Below are positions 1 through 10,989 of a stretch of DNA of 64,000 nucleotides, in pieces. A model generated the notes under the pieces. The model worked only from the letters and a program-made list of their open reading frames with translations. It was not told the DNA's origin and did no database searches. Source of the DNA: Ceraceosorus guamensis (taxonomy: Eukaryota; Basidiomycota; Exobasidiomycetes; Ceraceosorales; Ceraceosoraceae). Both the position numbers and the translations under genes were made by a program. The stretch spans positions 40,629 to 104,628 of the forward strand of contig NW_020290056.1 of the NCBI RefSeq assembly GCF_003144195.1, written 5' to 3'. Each line of letters starts with the position of its first letter. Position 1 is the stretch's first letter.

Positions 1-2581
1 GTGCCTTGAGGAATTTTCGTGTCAAAGACCCAAAAAGCGTCAGGCTCGTGCAGCGCGACCTGGATCAAACTAAACCAGGCAATGCAATCGAGTACTCTCG
101 CGCTCAAATTTCATTTCGCAGCCAGACAAGGGGCAGCCAATAATTATCTTAGAGACCTAGAAGCATCATCTCACCTCAAAAGGCCAATGAATTTTTTGCA
201 CCTTTATCACTGCTTGAGTCTGTGCAGCACAAGCTGCGAGAACCTCAAGGGGAAAAGCGCCCAGCTCAAGATGATTATTTAAGAGAGAAAGCTCCACCAT
301 ACTTCGATCTTGATAAAGCCGAAGACAAAGCAGCTCATTTGTTCGGACTGACGGTACTGAGAAGAAACGATACTTGTGAGAGTGCCATCGAATGAGTTCT
401 TACGCAATTCTTTTGAGGCAGCGATGCTGTTGACACGATACAAGCCTTCCAGAGCACTCAGTACGCACGGTAAGTTTCCATTCACTGTCATGTTTTCACG
501 CGTAAGTTTGTACCGCCTCGTGACGTTCAAACTGGCAGCAAAGACCAAGAAAAATACACCAATTGCTGCTTCGCCGCGACAAGATGGCGGTTGTCATGGC
601 GCTGATGGCCTTTGAACCTTTCCACTGAAGACTCAGAGACTGATTCAATCAGAAGAGGGTCAGACATGGTTCGCATCGACGACGACGGAGTGATTGCGGT
701 AGCGGGGGATCGGCGCGCTCAACAGCTTGCGAGCCATAAGACCCACTACACGCATGTGACGGTAAATTCGCCATATGATGTAATATGACATCTTCTCTCT
801 GCCTTTATTCGCCCGACGTGCCTTTACGCTTGCATGTCCAAAAGTGACTTTGCGATTGACTGCGAGCATAGCCATGCCTGACAATTCAGCGTGTACAGCA
901 TAGAGATACGTGCAGGCAATGAAAATGAGGTCTGTGATGTTCCCGTTGTCTGGGAAACTATTTGACACGCGTCATCTTTGTGATCTCGAGCAAATTCAGT
1001 CTGCAAACCCCTTCGAGACCGAGGTCAGGTCATATTAGCTGCGTGATGTCCTCACGAGTGGCAGTCTTTTGGCCCTGGCCACGCCAGCCGGAGTCCTGTA
1101 TGTGCTGTCACATCAAGATAGGCAGGGCTCAGCACACCATCAAAGCTCCAATCTCCTTGGGATCAATATTGTGCTAATGTCTTCACAGATCGTGATACCA
1201 GCAATTTTCGTTGTCTACGGGTCACGTCTCGCGAAGGCAAGAGACACCATCACTGCAAAATTAGTGCCACAACGCGTGGCCACCCCAGTAGAGAATCCCA
1301 ACCAGTCTTCCTGAACCCGAAACGAAATGAGAATCAGGCAGAAGCATAATTTCTCTTTAGGTAAAATCTTCAGGCGCTAACGAAATTGGTGTATCCAATC
1401 GTATCATCTTCGTGACTACCTTCGGCTTTATCTTGACCATCGCGGTGTACTTTCGTACCAAATGTATCTCCAAAGAAGACGTCTGATCCGCTAGGAAATG
1501 GCCCTTGGCGGCATTTCCGACGGCGCACGGTGATTCAATCCGCAATGCATCAAGACACCGTCGTGCTTGCGTGCCTGCAAAAGTTACTTGAGGTGCTCAT
1601 TGCGGATGAGGTGAGACTTGCACAGCCCACAACAAGGAGTAGTCCCATCGGTGTTTCCTTCATCATGACTCTTACACAAGAGCCTCGACCAGCTTCACCG
1701 AAGCTATTAGATCCTCGTTCAGCCGAATTCTACTGGTCACATACGGTATGCCAGATGTGATCACTGCTAATCTTGATCGAGGGAGAAGGCGTTCTGATGT
1801 TTCAATCGCTTGTGCAGACTCATGTATAGGAATCGGAATCTTGTTGTAGAGACGAGGTGGTCCCGTGTCGACTCGCGCTTCGGGTCAAACCCAGCAAAAA
1901 GGCAAAGACGAGCATTCGGGCTCCAACTAGCACGCTCAATTTGATATTGCGAGCTCCAGGAGCAAGCTCGAGAAGCTCAAGATCTCATCCCCGCAATACA
2001 CAAAGGCATCCTCATGCACAGTGGCCTGCTTGCCAAAAACCAGCTTCTCTTGGTTGACAGCGTGCCTTTGCCTCTCTGCCATCTTGCTCTCAACCTCAAG
2101 TTGTGCAGTCTGCCACCATCCAGTTCAGCCCAGAACGAACTTGTTTGCCTAATTGGTGTTGCTTGTACTCCTTGACCAAACCTGCCGCCTGTTCGACAAT
2201 GTCATAGTTGGTGATTTGGTCTCCAACAGGCAGTCAATGCACGCCTTTGCATCTGGCTCAAAGCAGTAGCTACCGCCCAGTCATGCCGAGGGAGGTGCAG
2301 AAGTTAATCGCCTTCCTCGAGCACAAGGAAGCAGAGAAGCAAGGCCGCAGTAAAGGACGAGGACGACCAGCTTCGTCGACAATTTCAGTTTCTTCCTGTC
2401 ATCCCAACCCTCCACAGAAGCTGACGTTTTCTCGCGTGAAAGATGGCAGAGCGGAGGGGTCAGCAGACAGCGGGGATAAAGAAGGACACTTCTATAAGTA
2501 CGTGTCCAACACCGCCGCACCTGCTGATTTGATCCACTTCGTCTCCATCGGAAGCGTCATCCAAATGATTCCTGACGGACA

Positions 2582-2606
2582 AGCTACCGCCCATGCGGCG
2601 GTAGCT
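2582..2606. repeat. 10-bp-stem inverted repeat
   Basis: AGCTACCGCC at 2582-2591 is followed by the 5-base loop CATGC and by its perfect reverse complement at 2597-2606. Just downstream the phrase TGGACCAATTC occurs twice (about 2609 and 2630). Function unknown. It is the weakest of three perfect hairpins in the gene-poor left arm. Confidence 0.8.
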
Positions 2607-3849
2607 ACTGGACCAATTCGGACGCCGACTGGACCAATTCAGAAAAAACAAACAAGTGTCAGCTTGTATATTGATAAATGAGTTGCTGCTTGATGGTGAC
2701 AGCCAATGGCACAGCATCATCAGAAAGCCAACTCCTGTGCATGCCCAGCATCATGCACTAGCTGTACGTAGCTTGATTGTTGACTTGCAAAGTGCCTACT
2801 TTATAAGGCTGCATGCTCAGTCACACGCACCTGCATGTAGGGTCCATTGCTTGTAATCCAGGGCAACTTTAGCCTTTGCGCCTTTGTATGGTGGGGCCAA
2901 AAAGACGCCAGGATCCAAAGAGCAATGGCGGGGTGTAAGGACTGATGATGACAAGGACGTGCTCTTGGCCTTGCTGACTGAAGACCCCTGCAGCAAGAGC
3001 TCTGCAGGTGCAGTCATTGATGGCGGGTTGATTGCGCTGCCGTTTGAGGACCCAACAAAGAACTGTGCCCAAATTCTTTGCAACTCCCGCATCCTGAGGC
3101 AAAGGATGTTACCTTGACGTCAGAACAAGAGTCCAGTTCTCACGCTTGATTCACATTCCATGATGGATGTATTGCGTAAATCACAAAGCGGAAGAAGCTA
3201 CAAAGAAAGCGCGTATGAGCTGCTGGCCAAAATGTGAATGGCATGGGTGCTACTCAAACTCACTGCGCTTTAACAAAAACTTGCAAAGGCGCACCAAAGC
3301 TTTGAGGCAGCCCAGGTTGACCTCTGCGTTCACCAGGCAGGGGCCAAGCTCATTTGCCCTGTGCTTGAACTGGCGCTCATATTCTCCACTAATACCCGGG
3401 CAGAAGCAGGCCGCCTTTGTGTATTCCCACTTCTTCTTTGCTCAAACGACCTCCTCTTCAGCAATTCTCACTTTGGTTTTGAGCTTGAAGAGCTTTGGCT
3501 CTTCAGGCACGGTGATGATGGTAGGTTGGATCTGGGAAAGCAAATAGTGATCTCAGCGCTGATCAAGCCGCCCGATCGTGCGCGTCCATACTTGACACTC
3601 ACCTCAGAATGCTGGCCCAGAGGCGCCATGCGCGCAATGAAGAGGCCATTGCCGCTCTTCACATGATCAGTGATGAGCTCACCCAGCAATTCACAAAGAG
3701 ACCTACCGTTCCAGAGAGGTTGCCAGAGCAACTGGCAGAGATGCGTTAGGATCTGTTGGACGTGGCTGCCTACAAATTTGCACGGTGAGTCAGGATGAGG
3801 CAATTGAAATGAAATGTTGCAGGTGGCCAACATAGAGAGAAGCCCCGAC

Positions 3850-4009
3850 TGACTCCGTCCTCATTGGTCTAGCGTCCGGTCCCAAAGCGACAATTCCCCA
3901 CTCTCTGTCTCCTTCAACTTCCACCAACTTGGCCTGAGTCTTCTGCTGCGCAAGTCTGGGCTGCACTAGGGCCCAAGCGGACCCTGTGGCAGCATCTGAC
4001 ATAGCTGGC
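3850..4009. repeat. 160-bp direct repeat, copy 1
   Basis: This block begins with TGACTCCGTCCTCATTGG and ends with CATAGCTGGC. It recurs with few mismatches at 4471-4630, also 160 bp long. A truncated third copy of the first about 46 bases lies at 4416-4461. It is not inside a recognised gene and overlaps the 3-prime part of a degenerate minus-strand coiled-coil frame. Confidence 0.85.
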
Positions 4010-4431
4010 TAGCGACTCCCAGCAAGCTTGTGGACGCAGGTAATCCATCATGCATCTCTTCATGCTGACGGCGAGATGCTTTTTGACCTGCTTCTTCTTA
4101 TCTTGCCTCTGTCTAGCCTTCTCCAGCTTCCCTTCTGCAACGTCGAGGCGCTGCCTCAAACCGGCCACCTCTGCTCTCAGAGCAGTCAGCTCAGGGTGTT
4201 CTTCAGTGAGTAGCTGATAAAGACGCTCATAGATCCACTGGTTCGCTGTCTCGGGGCCGTAGGGAAGCTGCGCGCATAGATGGAGAAGAGCTTGAGACGC
4301 CGTGTTGAGGCGCTTGTTGGTGGGGTCGGTGATGACAACAGGGTTCAGCTGGAAGGGCTTGGCGGTAGCTTGACTCGTTTCTTGCGTGAAGGGGCTGCTA
4401 TTAGAGTGCGATTGGAGTCCGTCCTCGTTGG
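3914..4431 (-). pseudogene. degenerate coiled-coil coding fragment
   Basis: One minus-strand frame stays open for about 170 codons but has no ATG at its upstream end, where a stop lies in the adjoining repeat. The translation reads like a real protein: a stretch with DPTNKRLNTA and GPETANQWIYERLYQLL, then a heptad-rich Lys/Glu/Arg segment (RLDVAEGKLEKARQRQDKKK). Its downstream end runs into the 160-bp repeat. I do not recognise the family. It could be the remnant of a gene broken by repeat expansion or an internal exon of an unrecognised gene. The open frame is seen; the pseudogene status is inferred. Confidence 0.4.
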
Positions 4432-4461
4432 TCTAGCGTCCGGTCCCAAAGCAACAATTCC
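4416..4461. repeat. partial third copy of the 160-bp repeat
   Basis: The first about 46 bases of the 3850/4471 repeat appear here (GAGTCCGTCCTCGTTGGTCT onward), immediately before the complete second copy. This gives a local tandem arrangement. Confidence 0.8.
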
Positions 4462-4470
4462 AGCTGCGCC

Positions 4471-4630
4471 TGACTCCGTCCTTGTTGGTCTAGCGTCCGG
4501 TCCCAAAGTGACAATTCCCCACTCTCTGTCTCCTTCAACTTCCACCAACTTGGCCTGAGTCTTCTGCGGCACAAGTCTGGGCTGCACTAGGGCCCAAGAG
4601 GACCCTGTGGCAGCATCCGACATAGCTGGC
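4471..4630. repeat. 160-bp direct repeat, copy 2
   Basis: Second full copy of the block at 3850-4009, same length, differing at a few positions (for example CTTGTTGG for CTCATTGG near the start). Copies are 621 bp apart and in the same orientation. Confidence 0.85.
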
Positions 4631-4944
4631 ATGCGCAACAAATCCTTTGGCTGACAACTCGAGCACAGACTGTTGCAGGAGACACCAACCAAGGTCGCAA
4701 GGGTACTGCTGCCCATGCTGAGCCAATCCCTGGAGCGTCATCACTGCTCTTGCCTTGCAAACATAGTGCTGGTTGGGTTTGTTCAGGAGGAAGCAAGGCC
4801 ACTGAAAGGGGTTGAATTGGTTGGCATTCTTTGCCATTGCATGCAGAGCTGCTTCTTTACCCTCTCGCGGAACACACGATCTCTCACACGCACGCCCACT
4901 TTGCTCACTGTGTGAAGATCAGCGCTCCTTTTGTTTCCGCGTTC

Positions 4945-5058
4945 ATTTGCCCTCTCGTGGAGAACGTCGGCTCTTTGGCAGCACTGGCCACTGCTCACTT
5001 GATTTGCCCTCTCGTGGAGAACTTCGGCTCTTAGGCAGCACTGGCCAATGCTCACTGG
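4945..5058. repeat. 57-bp tandem repeat, two copies
   Basis: The unit starts ATTTGCCCTCTCGTGGAGAA and continues through a GGCAGCACTGGCCA phrase. Copies start at 4945 and 5002, and the second is slightly diverged. A weaker relative of its beginning lies near 4856. No gene assignment. Confidence 0.75.
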
Positions 5059-5763
5059 ATGAGCATTGGCCTTTGGCTTCATCGCCACGTCTAACTTAGA
5101 CGTTGCAATGCAAATATCTGATTATCTCACCATGGTCATTACATGGTCAATCCAGCTGTCTCTGCCGGTGAGTACTTCCAAGTAGTGGACGGTCCGTCTG
5201 GGCATGGTCCAAATGGCAATCCAACCTTTCCAAGCAAGGCCATCTCCAACAACTCCATCACACAAAGTCCACCCTATGTTCATCAAGGCCATCATCTGCC
5301 ACACAGCACCGGCATGCTGGCGATGCTCATTGTGGAGGCTCAGCAGCAGGACTTGTCAAACAAGGGTCCAAGGACAAGCAGGAATTGGGTAAGTCACTTA
5401 AACATTGTGAAGTAGCTGACTGAGCCTTTGCGGATAGACGGGGAGTAGGGCTCTGTGCCAAAGAGGTGTGATGGCAAGGAAGGCAGGGGCAGGTACGGTG
5501 GCCTATGGCCATGCTATTGGTAAGTGACACTCGCTGTGCGCAGTCGCAGTGAGGTGACTGAGCAGGTCTGATACTACCTTGGCCTACACAGTATGTACGC
5601 GGAGGCAGGCGCATGATCGAAGGCACCCTGAAGACATCAGCATTCAGACACGCTGACATCAACAGCAGCAACAGTAAGTCTATGCCGCATCCTTGCTCAC
5701 TCAAGACTCTTGGATAGCTGAAACCTTGCCTCGAACACACCCACATGCCACCTTGCTTGCTAC

Positions 5764-5807
5764 GGCTGCAAAGGCTAAGTCACGGCGGGGACTTAGCCTT
5801 TGCAGCC
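5764..5807. repeat. 18-bp perfect inverted repeat
   Basis: Left arm GGCTGCAAAGGCTAAGTC (5764-5781), loop ACGGCGGG (5782-5789), and right arm the exact reverse complement (5790-5807). This is the strongest hairpin in the window. No open frame of note spans it. It could form a cruciform, be a MITE-like remnant or an RNA hairpin; nothing decides between these. Confidence 0.9.
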
Positions 5808-6023
5808 AGATAGATTGTGTTGCCCAACGCTGACTTTCCACCTCTCACAGGGTACCTCAATCAGCCTGCCTCCCACCTCAAAATCATGTCCAAACTGCAC
5901 AACCCCTTTCTTTGCCGCCCCTCTGATAGCACATCCCATGCCCCGGCCTGCGAGCATAGGTGAGGAAGGTGAAAGCAACGCAGCATTGCTGCGATGGTGT
6001 CCTATCCAGCTCCGGCAACTGGA

Positions 6024-7093
6024 TCAGTGGCCGATCTGCTCCTCAAGTCCTTGGAGAAACGTGGTGAAGTGCGAAACCTTGCGCAGGACTTGGGCGCCGA
6101 TCGCGTCTACCTCCTTGATCTTGCAAAGTGCCAACCTCTCTTGGTGGCTCTTCTCTCGGTGGCGCTTCTCCACCTTGGCCTGCTAGTCGAGGCATTTGCT
6201 TGAGGAGACCTTGCAAAGCTCCCTCTGCGCCTTGCGCATCTCTCCATGGCAAAGTTTTTTACCATCCATCCACTTGTGCACAGTCTCCTTGCTGCAGATT
6301 GCGTGAGCGCCCAAGCCATTGCCCAGCATGTTGATAATGCGACAGACGGCGTGCGTGGTCTCAACAAATTTCTCTTTGATAAGGTCCTGGGTGTGCTGCA
6401 GAACCGTCGAAGTCTGATGCTGCTGCTCCTCAACAATTTTGACGTACTTATCAATGTGCTTGTTCAGCTTGTCACAAAACTGAGCGTTGAACAGCTGATG
6501 ACTCTCGCAGACTTGCGGTTGAGTCGTCAATAATTCAGCTTCAATGGTTGCGGCGCCAACTATCAGCACTTGAGGCACTTCAAGTTCTTTGGTCTTGCGC
6601 TTGAGGTCCTTGTTCTCTGCGTGAAGAGCAGCAAGGTCCATCTTTTGGCGCTTGCAAAGAGACACAAGTTCAGCTTTGTGTTGGGCTTGAAGCTGGGCAA
6701 GCTCGCCACTGAAAGCGAGGTGGAGACGCTGCATCTCCTGATGCCCACTTGAGACTCACACAAGGCTTGAAGCTCTTGGTCTGCTTCCATTCTCATCTGC
6801 TCAACTTGAGCTGCAATTTGCTGGTCATGCTCTCGTCTCAGCTGAGCATAGAGCATCCTTGCTCGGATCGCTGATGGAGACTTGAGCAGCTCTGTCAAGT
6901 CTACTTTGCCATACCAGCTGCAGCTGGGCAAGATCAGTGCCTTGGCCATGCTCATTGTTGCGCTGTACCAGTGATCTGATCCGCTTCGCAATAGCAGCAC
7001 CAGCGGTTCCGAATGGACTGCATCGCAAACCAATGGCACATACTGCTCTGCTTGTACAATCACACTCCCGTCAATGGTGATCACCACCACCAC
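6024..7093 (-). pseudogene. broken coiled-coil protein gene
   Basis: Two minus-strand frames join into one continuous coiled-coil pattern. The upstream part (7093 to about 6740) ends with REHDQQIAAQVEQMRMEADQ. The downstream part (6734 to 6183, beginning at an ATG) goes on with SGELAQLQAQHKAELVSLCK and a His/Lys-rich tail. They are offset by one frame near 6740 without a plausible intron between them. In the same frame an in-line TAG at 6183-6185 is followed by 52 more protein-like codons to a TGA at 6024. A frameshift plus an internal stop points to a decayed gene, although unusual introns cannot be excluded. No family recognised. Confidence 0.4.
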
Positions 7094-7568
7094 CCTTCCA
7101 TACGCGCTTGCAGCAAGGGTGGCGTGTGTCCCAGCACCAAACCAGGCCGCCCAGTCATCCCGACAATTGTTGCGCGCGCACAGCAGCTTGTCTCAAGCTG
7201 TGAATGCTGCAGGAGCAAGTGCTTGAAAGAGGTGCTGGTGCGCATCCGCCGTTGCAGCAAGGTCTCTTTGCACCTCTAGCCACCTGTCCTCGCTGCCAAA
7301 GACAACGTGCGCAACTGCAGCAAACCCACAGTGGCCCAAACCGGGGGGATATTGCGACTTGTGTCACTTGCGATCTGTGGCAAGACACCATGGGCTCTCT
7401 GTTGGTCACCGCAAGAGTGAGAAGTGAAGAAGGACCTTGAGCGGTGTATACGCTGCGCTTGGGGTGGAGATCATGGTATTACAGAGGTGGGTGACGCGTA
7501 CAGTAGGGGGCAATATGGGCGCACGCGCACAGCGGGAGCTGCAACGCCTATGAACGTGCATCAGGATC

Positions 7569-7742
7569 GCACGTTGCTGGCTGCTTTGCGATTGAAGTCA
7601 GAGATAATGAAGCTGAGAGGTGCAGTGCTGGGGCTGAGCGTGCATTGGGATTGCACGTTGCTGGCTGCTTTGCGATTGAAGTCAGAGATGATGAAGCTGA
7701 GAGGTGCAGTGCTGGGGTCTGAGCGTGCATTGGGATTGCACA
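7569..7742. repeat. 84/85-bp tandem repeat
   Basis: The unit beginning GCACGTTGCTGGCTGCTTTG occurs at 7569 and 7653, and a third copy starts at 7738 but diverges after GCAC. One plus-strand frame reads the unit as a 28-residue repeat with LLAALRLKSE and MKLRGAVLG. The surrounding frame has no recognisable product. Confidence 0.75.
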
Positions 7743-8085
7743 TTTCTTGGTTGGGCGCAGGTTGCTTTGGACTATGGACTACAAAATGAAGGTTGCTTGC
7801 GTTTGGATGCTCTTTATTGAAGGGTCCACATGCTACTTGAAAGGTCAGCCAGGGAAGAGAAGCTTGGATTTACGCATCAGCAGGTCACTCTTCCGGCCAA
7901 TTGCCGCACAAAGTCAGTCGACACCGAACAAGCCAGCAAGGCTGGCCCCAACGGTGGTTATCGCACTCACCACATAGAGGTATGGGACCAGGAGTTTTGA
8001 CGGGCGACCGAGGTCCACTCAGATAGAGAAATACGGGGCTTGAACAACAAACAGCAAGGTGAGAGCAGAGCAGAGCGAGCAGGAG

Positions 8086-8115
8086 GGGAGCTGCAGGACT
8101 AATCCTGCAGCTCCC
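8086..8115. repeat. 13-bp perfect inverted repeat
   Basis: GGGAGCTGCAGGA (8086-8098), loop CTAA, and the exact reverse complement TCCTGCAGCTCCC (8103-8115). Unassigned DNA on both sides. Second strongest hairpin in the left arm. Confidence 0.9.
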
Positions 8116-9377
8116 AAAGGAGAAAGGCTCTTTGTTCAGTACAGATTTGATAGAGCGTTTCACATTTCCCTTGGCACCGTCACATTTGAAGGCGCGCTAG
8201 TTGCGCGTGCCATGAGTCCAAGTCTGCTCCGCTCTGCTCCTTTTCTTTCTGTAATGTTGTGAGTCACCCGGGACCGTTTGTAGCCCATCTTTCCGTTTGT
8301 TGGACCAGCAATTCCCTCCACTCCTGTTGTGTCCCTACTCCTCTATGTGATGAGCGCAAAGCACCAAAGTCGATGTCTTCCAACATGCAACAAACAACCT
8401 TCCAAGAGCGTGCTTCAGCAACCAAGCAAACCACCTGGCCTGCTACCAAGTGAACACAAGGCGCTTTCAAAGTGACGCAAAGCATATTGACCCTTGCAAG
8501 CAAGCCCCTTGTATTGCTATTGTCATGCTGCCCCTTGCGAAACCCTGGTATCGCTGTTGCGACCTGCAAATCACATTAAGTCAGTGGGAGGTTAACTTGG
8601 TTGTCGTACACTTGCAACTCACTCAAGCAAAGATCATTGGCACATGTAGTGCCACCGCACTGATCCAATCAGAAACTTTGGCAGCTTTGGCAACTTCAGC
8701 AACGGCAACTTCAGCAACTTCAGCGACCGTACTTGCTTTGTCTGCATGTTGCCAGAGAGTGAGAATTGCGGAACCTGCTCCCTTTCAGTTTCCAGAAAGC
8801 TCCTTCCAATTGCCAGAGAGAGACCAAATGATCTGGGTGCTCTGCCAAGAAGTCGGTATTGTTGACCCGCAGATCCAGTCCTTTGACCTGCAGGCAGTGA
8901 GGACTGCATGCCAGAATTTGGCCCCAAGGTCACCTATGACATCTGTGAACTTGATGGGCATTGGAGGGAGTGGTAAATGTTTTAGAGGCGGCAGAGAGAA
9001 GGGATTTTTGACAAAGTTCAAGACGCTAAGTTTGAACTTGTCTAGCCAGTGGATAGGATTGATCTCCATGGTGACTGTCAGATGGAGCTTGAAGTAGTTG
9101 ACCAGTCATTTGGGAACTTTGTTTGGATGACGAGCCCACTTGGTGAGCTCGTCTCCAGCAAAGTGCCATAGAGTGACCCTTGCCACTGCTACGGCAGCAA
9201 GCATCAGTCCCAAAATGAAGTACTTTTGTTGGCGCAGACCCGTCTTTGCTCTGATGAATGCTATCATCGACCGGACGTGGAAGGACAAGCACCCAAAGTT
9301 GCGCTCCCAATCAACTCTTTGCGCCAATGTGATCCGTCCAGAGCACGATGAGCTGGACTGGGATCACTTTGCCAAGT

Positions 9378-9584
9378 CTAGCTCTGACAAGCTGTACAGT
9401 TGCGCGATGCACTCCATTGAAACTTGCTAGCAAGCTTCAGGCGCTTGTTCTCTGATGCAAGCACCTCTGCCTTCTCCTCCAGCTCTTGACACTCGATTTG
9501 AACCTCCTTTTGGAGGTGCTCCTGGTCAGCCTTGTGCTGAGCCAAGGCGGCCTGGATCAACTCCTTTACCTGAGTCTCAGTCAT
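9378..9584 (-). CDS. short coiled-coil ORF, possibly Gag-like
   Basis: A true ATG at 9584 opens a 68-residue frame that is nearly all coiled coil: MTETQVKELIQAALAQHK, then Gln/Glu/Lys heptads up to SENKRLKLASKFQW. Short N-terminal coiled coils of this kind occur in LTR-retrotransposon Gag proteins, and frames further downstream (to about 8,800) carry more protein-like fragments. No zinc knuckle, protease or polymerase was found, so the Gag idea is only an inference. It may equally be a fragment of the same unknown coiled-coil family seen at 3.9-4.4 and 6.0-7.1 kb. Confidence 0.3.
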   Translation of the reverse strand: MTETQVKELIQAALAQHKADQEHLQKEVQIECQELEEKAEVLASENKRLKLASKFQWSASRNCTACQS

Positions 9585-9903
9585 CAGGTTCTTCTCAGAC
9601 TCAAGGGTGTGTTACCCTCAGCATCATCACTTGTTTGCTTTGCCATTGATGTTGCCTTCAAGATTGAAAGCATTGTTGTTGTGGCTAACATGACCTGCTT
9701 GCTCCACATTCTGACACAGCCTTGCCCAATCCCATCCTTCCAACCTTCAGGCATGCCGGTGCCACCAGGCGACCTAGAGAGAGGTGAGTGCAGCATGAGT
9801 TTGCACGCCGGCGCAAGGTGAGTCAGCACAAGCGTCGGCGCGCGGAGAAAAACAGCGCGCAAAACGCTATACCGTTCAGCACGTAGCGAGGTTAAACGAA
9901 TAC

Positions 9904-9926
9904 TATCTATCTATCTATCTATCTAT
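9904..9926. repeat. (CTAT)n microsatellite
   Basis: About six uninterrupted CTAT units in unassigned DNA. Confidence 0.9.
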
Positions 9927-10394
9927 CCAGCGCGGGCGAACGTGAGCGTGAACAGAAGAAAAGTTGCCAGACACGAGTCGTGCCAACCGCGAGACACTAC
10001 TATCCAGCGCCATCGTGCACACTCGCTTGACCTCTGCTCGCCCGTTCACCGACTCGGCTCAGCGTCGTCTTCTCCAGTCGAGACCTCATCCAACCCCAAA
10101 TCCGACACACGTGAGTCTAATGCAACATCGTGCACGGTGCCCCCCCCCCCCTCTTTTTTTGACTTTTCTTTGAGTGACTTTAGACACAAACAACAGCAAA
10201 GAAGGGGGAAGCAAAAAGAACAAAGATGCCAACAAGCAGACTTTCCGTGAGCGTGCCGCGTCCGTTGTACACGGCGCTGAAGCTCCTCGTGCATGTTCAC
10301 ACTTCCGACCCATTTAGGAGACTCCTACTCGATTCGAAGTTCTGATTGATGCTTACTACCAAGACTTTTAGAGGCTTGTGCATGTGCGTGTGCG

Positions 10395-10540
10395 TGTGCT
10401 GTGCGCGCGTGAGCATAGTGTGCTGTGCATGAGAATAGTGTGCTGTGCACGCGTGAGCATAGTGTGCTGTGCATAGTGTGCTGTGCATAGTGTGCTGTGC
10501 GTAGTGTGCTGTGCATGAGCATAGTGTGCTGTGCGTAGTG
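10395..10540. repeat. GTGCTGTGCATAGT-type minisatellite
   Basis: Repeated short units built from GCATAGTGTGCTGT and variants with inserted GAGCATAG or CACGCGTGAG fill this stretch, flanked on the left by GTGTGCG dinucleotide-like sequence. It immediately precedes a plus-strand coiled-coil fragment. Confidence 0.85.
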
Positions 10541-10980
10541 CGCGATCTCCAGGAGCAAGTGAGCTGCCTTCACAGTGCAGGCTCTGCTACTGCCGCCACC
10601 GCCACCCCAGAGGAGCTCAGGCTTACCAAGGTAGAGACCTCTGCTCTTCGAGAGTGCTTGGAGCGCATCGAGAAGGAGAAGCTTGCAAGGCCGCAGCCCG
10701 CGACACTGAGCATGCTGCCCTCCTTGCACGCATTGATCAGATAGCAGCCAGCGTCACTCCACACAACAATTGCGAGGCGGCAAAGGAGCACCTTCAGCGA
10801 GAGAACGCTGCACTCCATGCACGTCTTGAAGAGCGCTCGGACTCTATAACAGCCAAGCTGACAGATCTTTGTGCCCGCATGGTTGTGGTGGAAGAAGAGC
10901 AATTCTACCCAGTACATCGACGAGTCGAACAGGTTCAGTGGCAGAACAAAGATTTCATTCGGGATCATGATCCGCAAAGG
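10540..10980 (+). pseudogene. coiled-coil coding remnant with a frameshift
   Basis: One plus-strand frame reads RDLQEQVSCLHSAGSA to ECLERIEKEK. From about 10,680 the protein-like reading moves to another frame (DTEHAALLARIDQ, then QRENAALHARLEERSDSITA, VVVEEEQFYPVHRRVEQV). The coiled-coil pattern carries on across the frame change, as expected of a one-base indel in a former coding sequence. It has no convincing start, abuts the minisatellite, and ends next to the 3-prime end of the Hua1-like gene on the other strand. Family unknown. Confidence 0.4.
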
Positions 10981-10989
10981 GAACATCAT

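Larger units (their letters stand above)
1..10350. other. gene-poor repeat-laden region
   Basis: No reading frame here can be assigned to a known family. Open frames are short, lie in all six frames and are repeatedly interrupted. The stretch holds a duplicated 160-bp block, two short tandem repeats, three inverted repeats, a tetranucleotide microsatellite and several coiled-coil-like coding remnants, listed separately. Between these I see only unassigned DNA. The density of broken frames and repeats contrasts with the compact spliced genes from 10,990 onward, so decayed mobile-element or lineage-specific sequence is likely. That is an inference: no reverse transcriptase, transposase or terminal repeat was recognised. 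Confidence 0.6.

Noticed and set aside
8800-9584. LTR retrotransposon Gag-Pol
   Set aside because: Only a short coiled-coil frame and scattered protein-like pieces are present; no zinc knuckle, protease, reverse transcriptase or terminal repeats were found.
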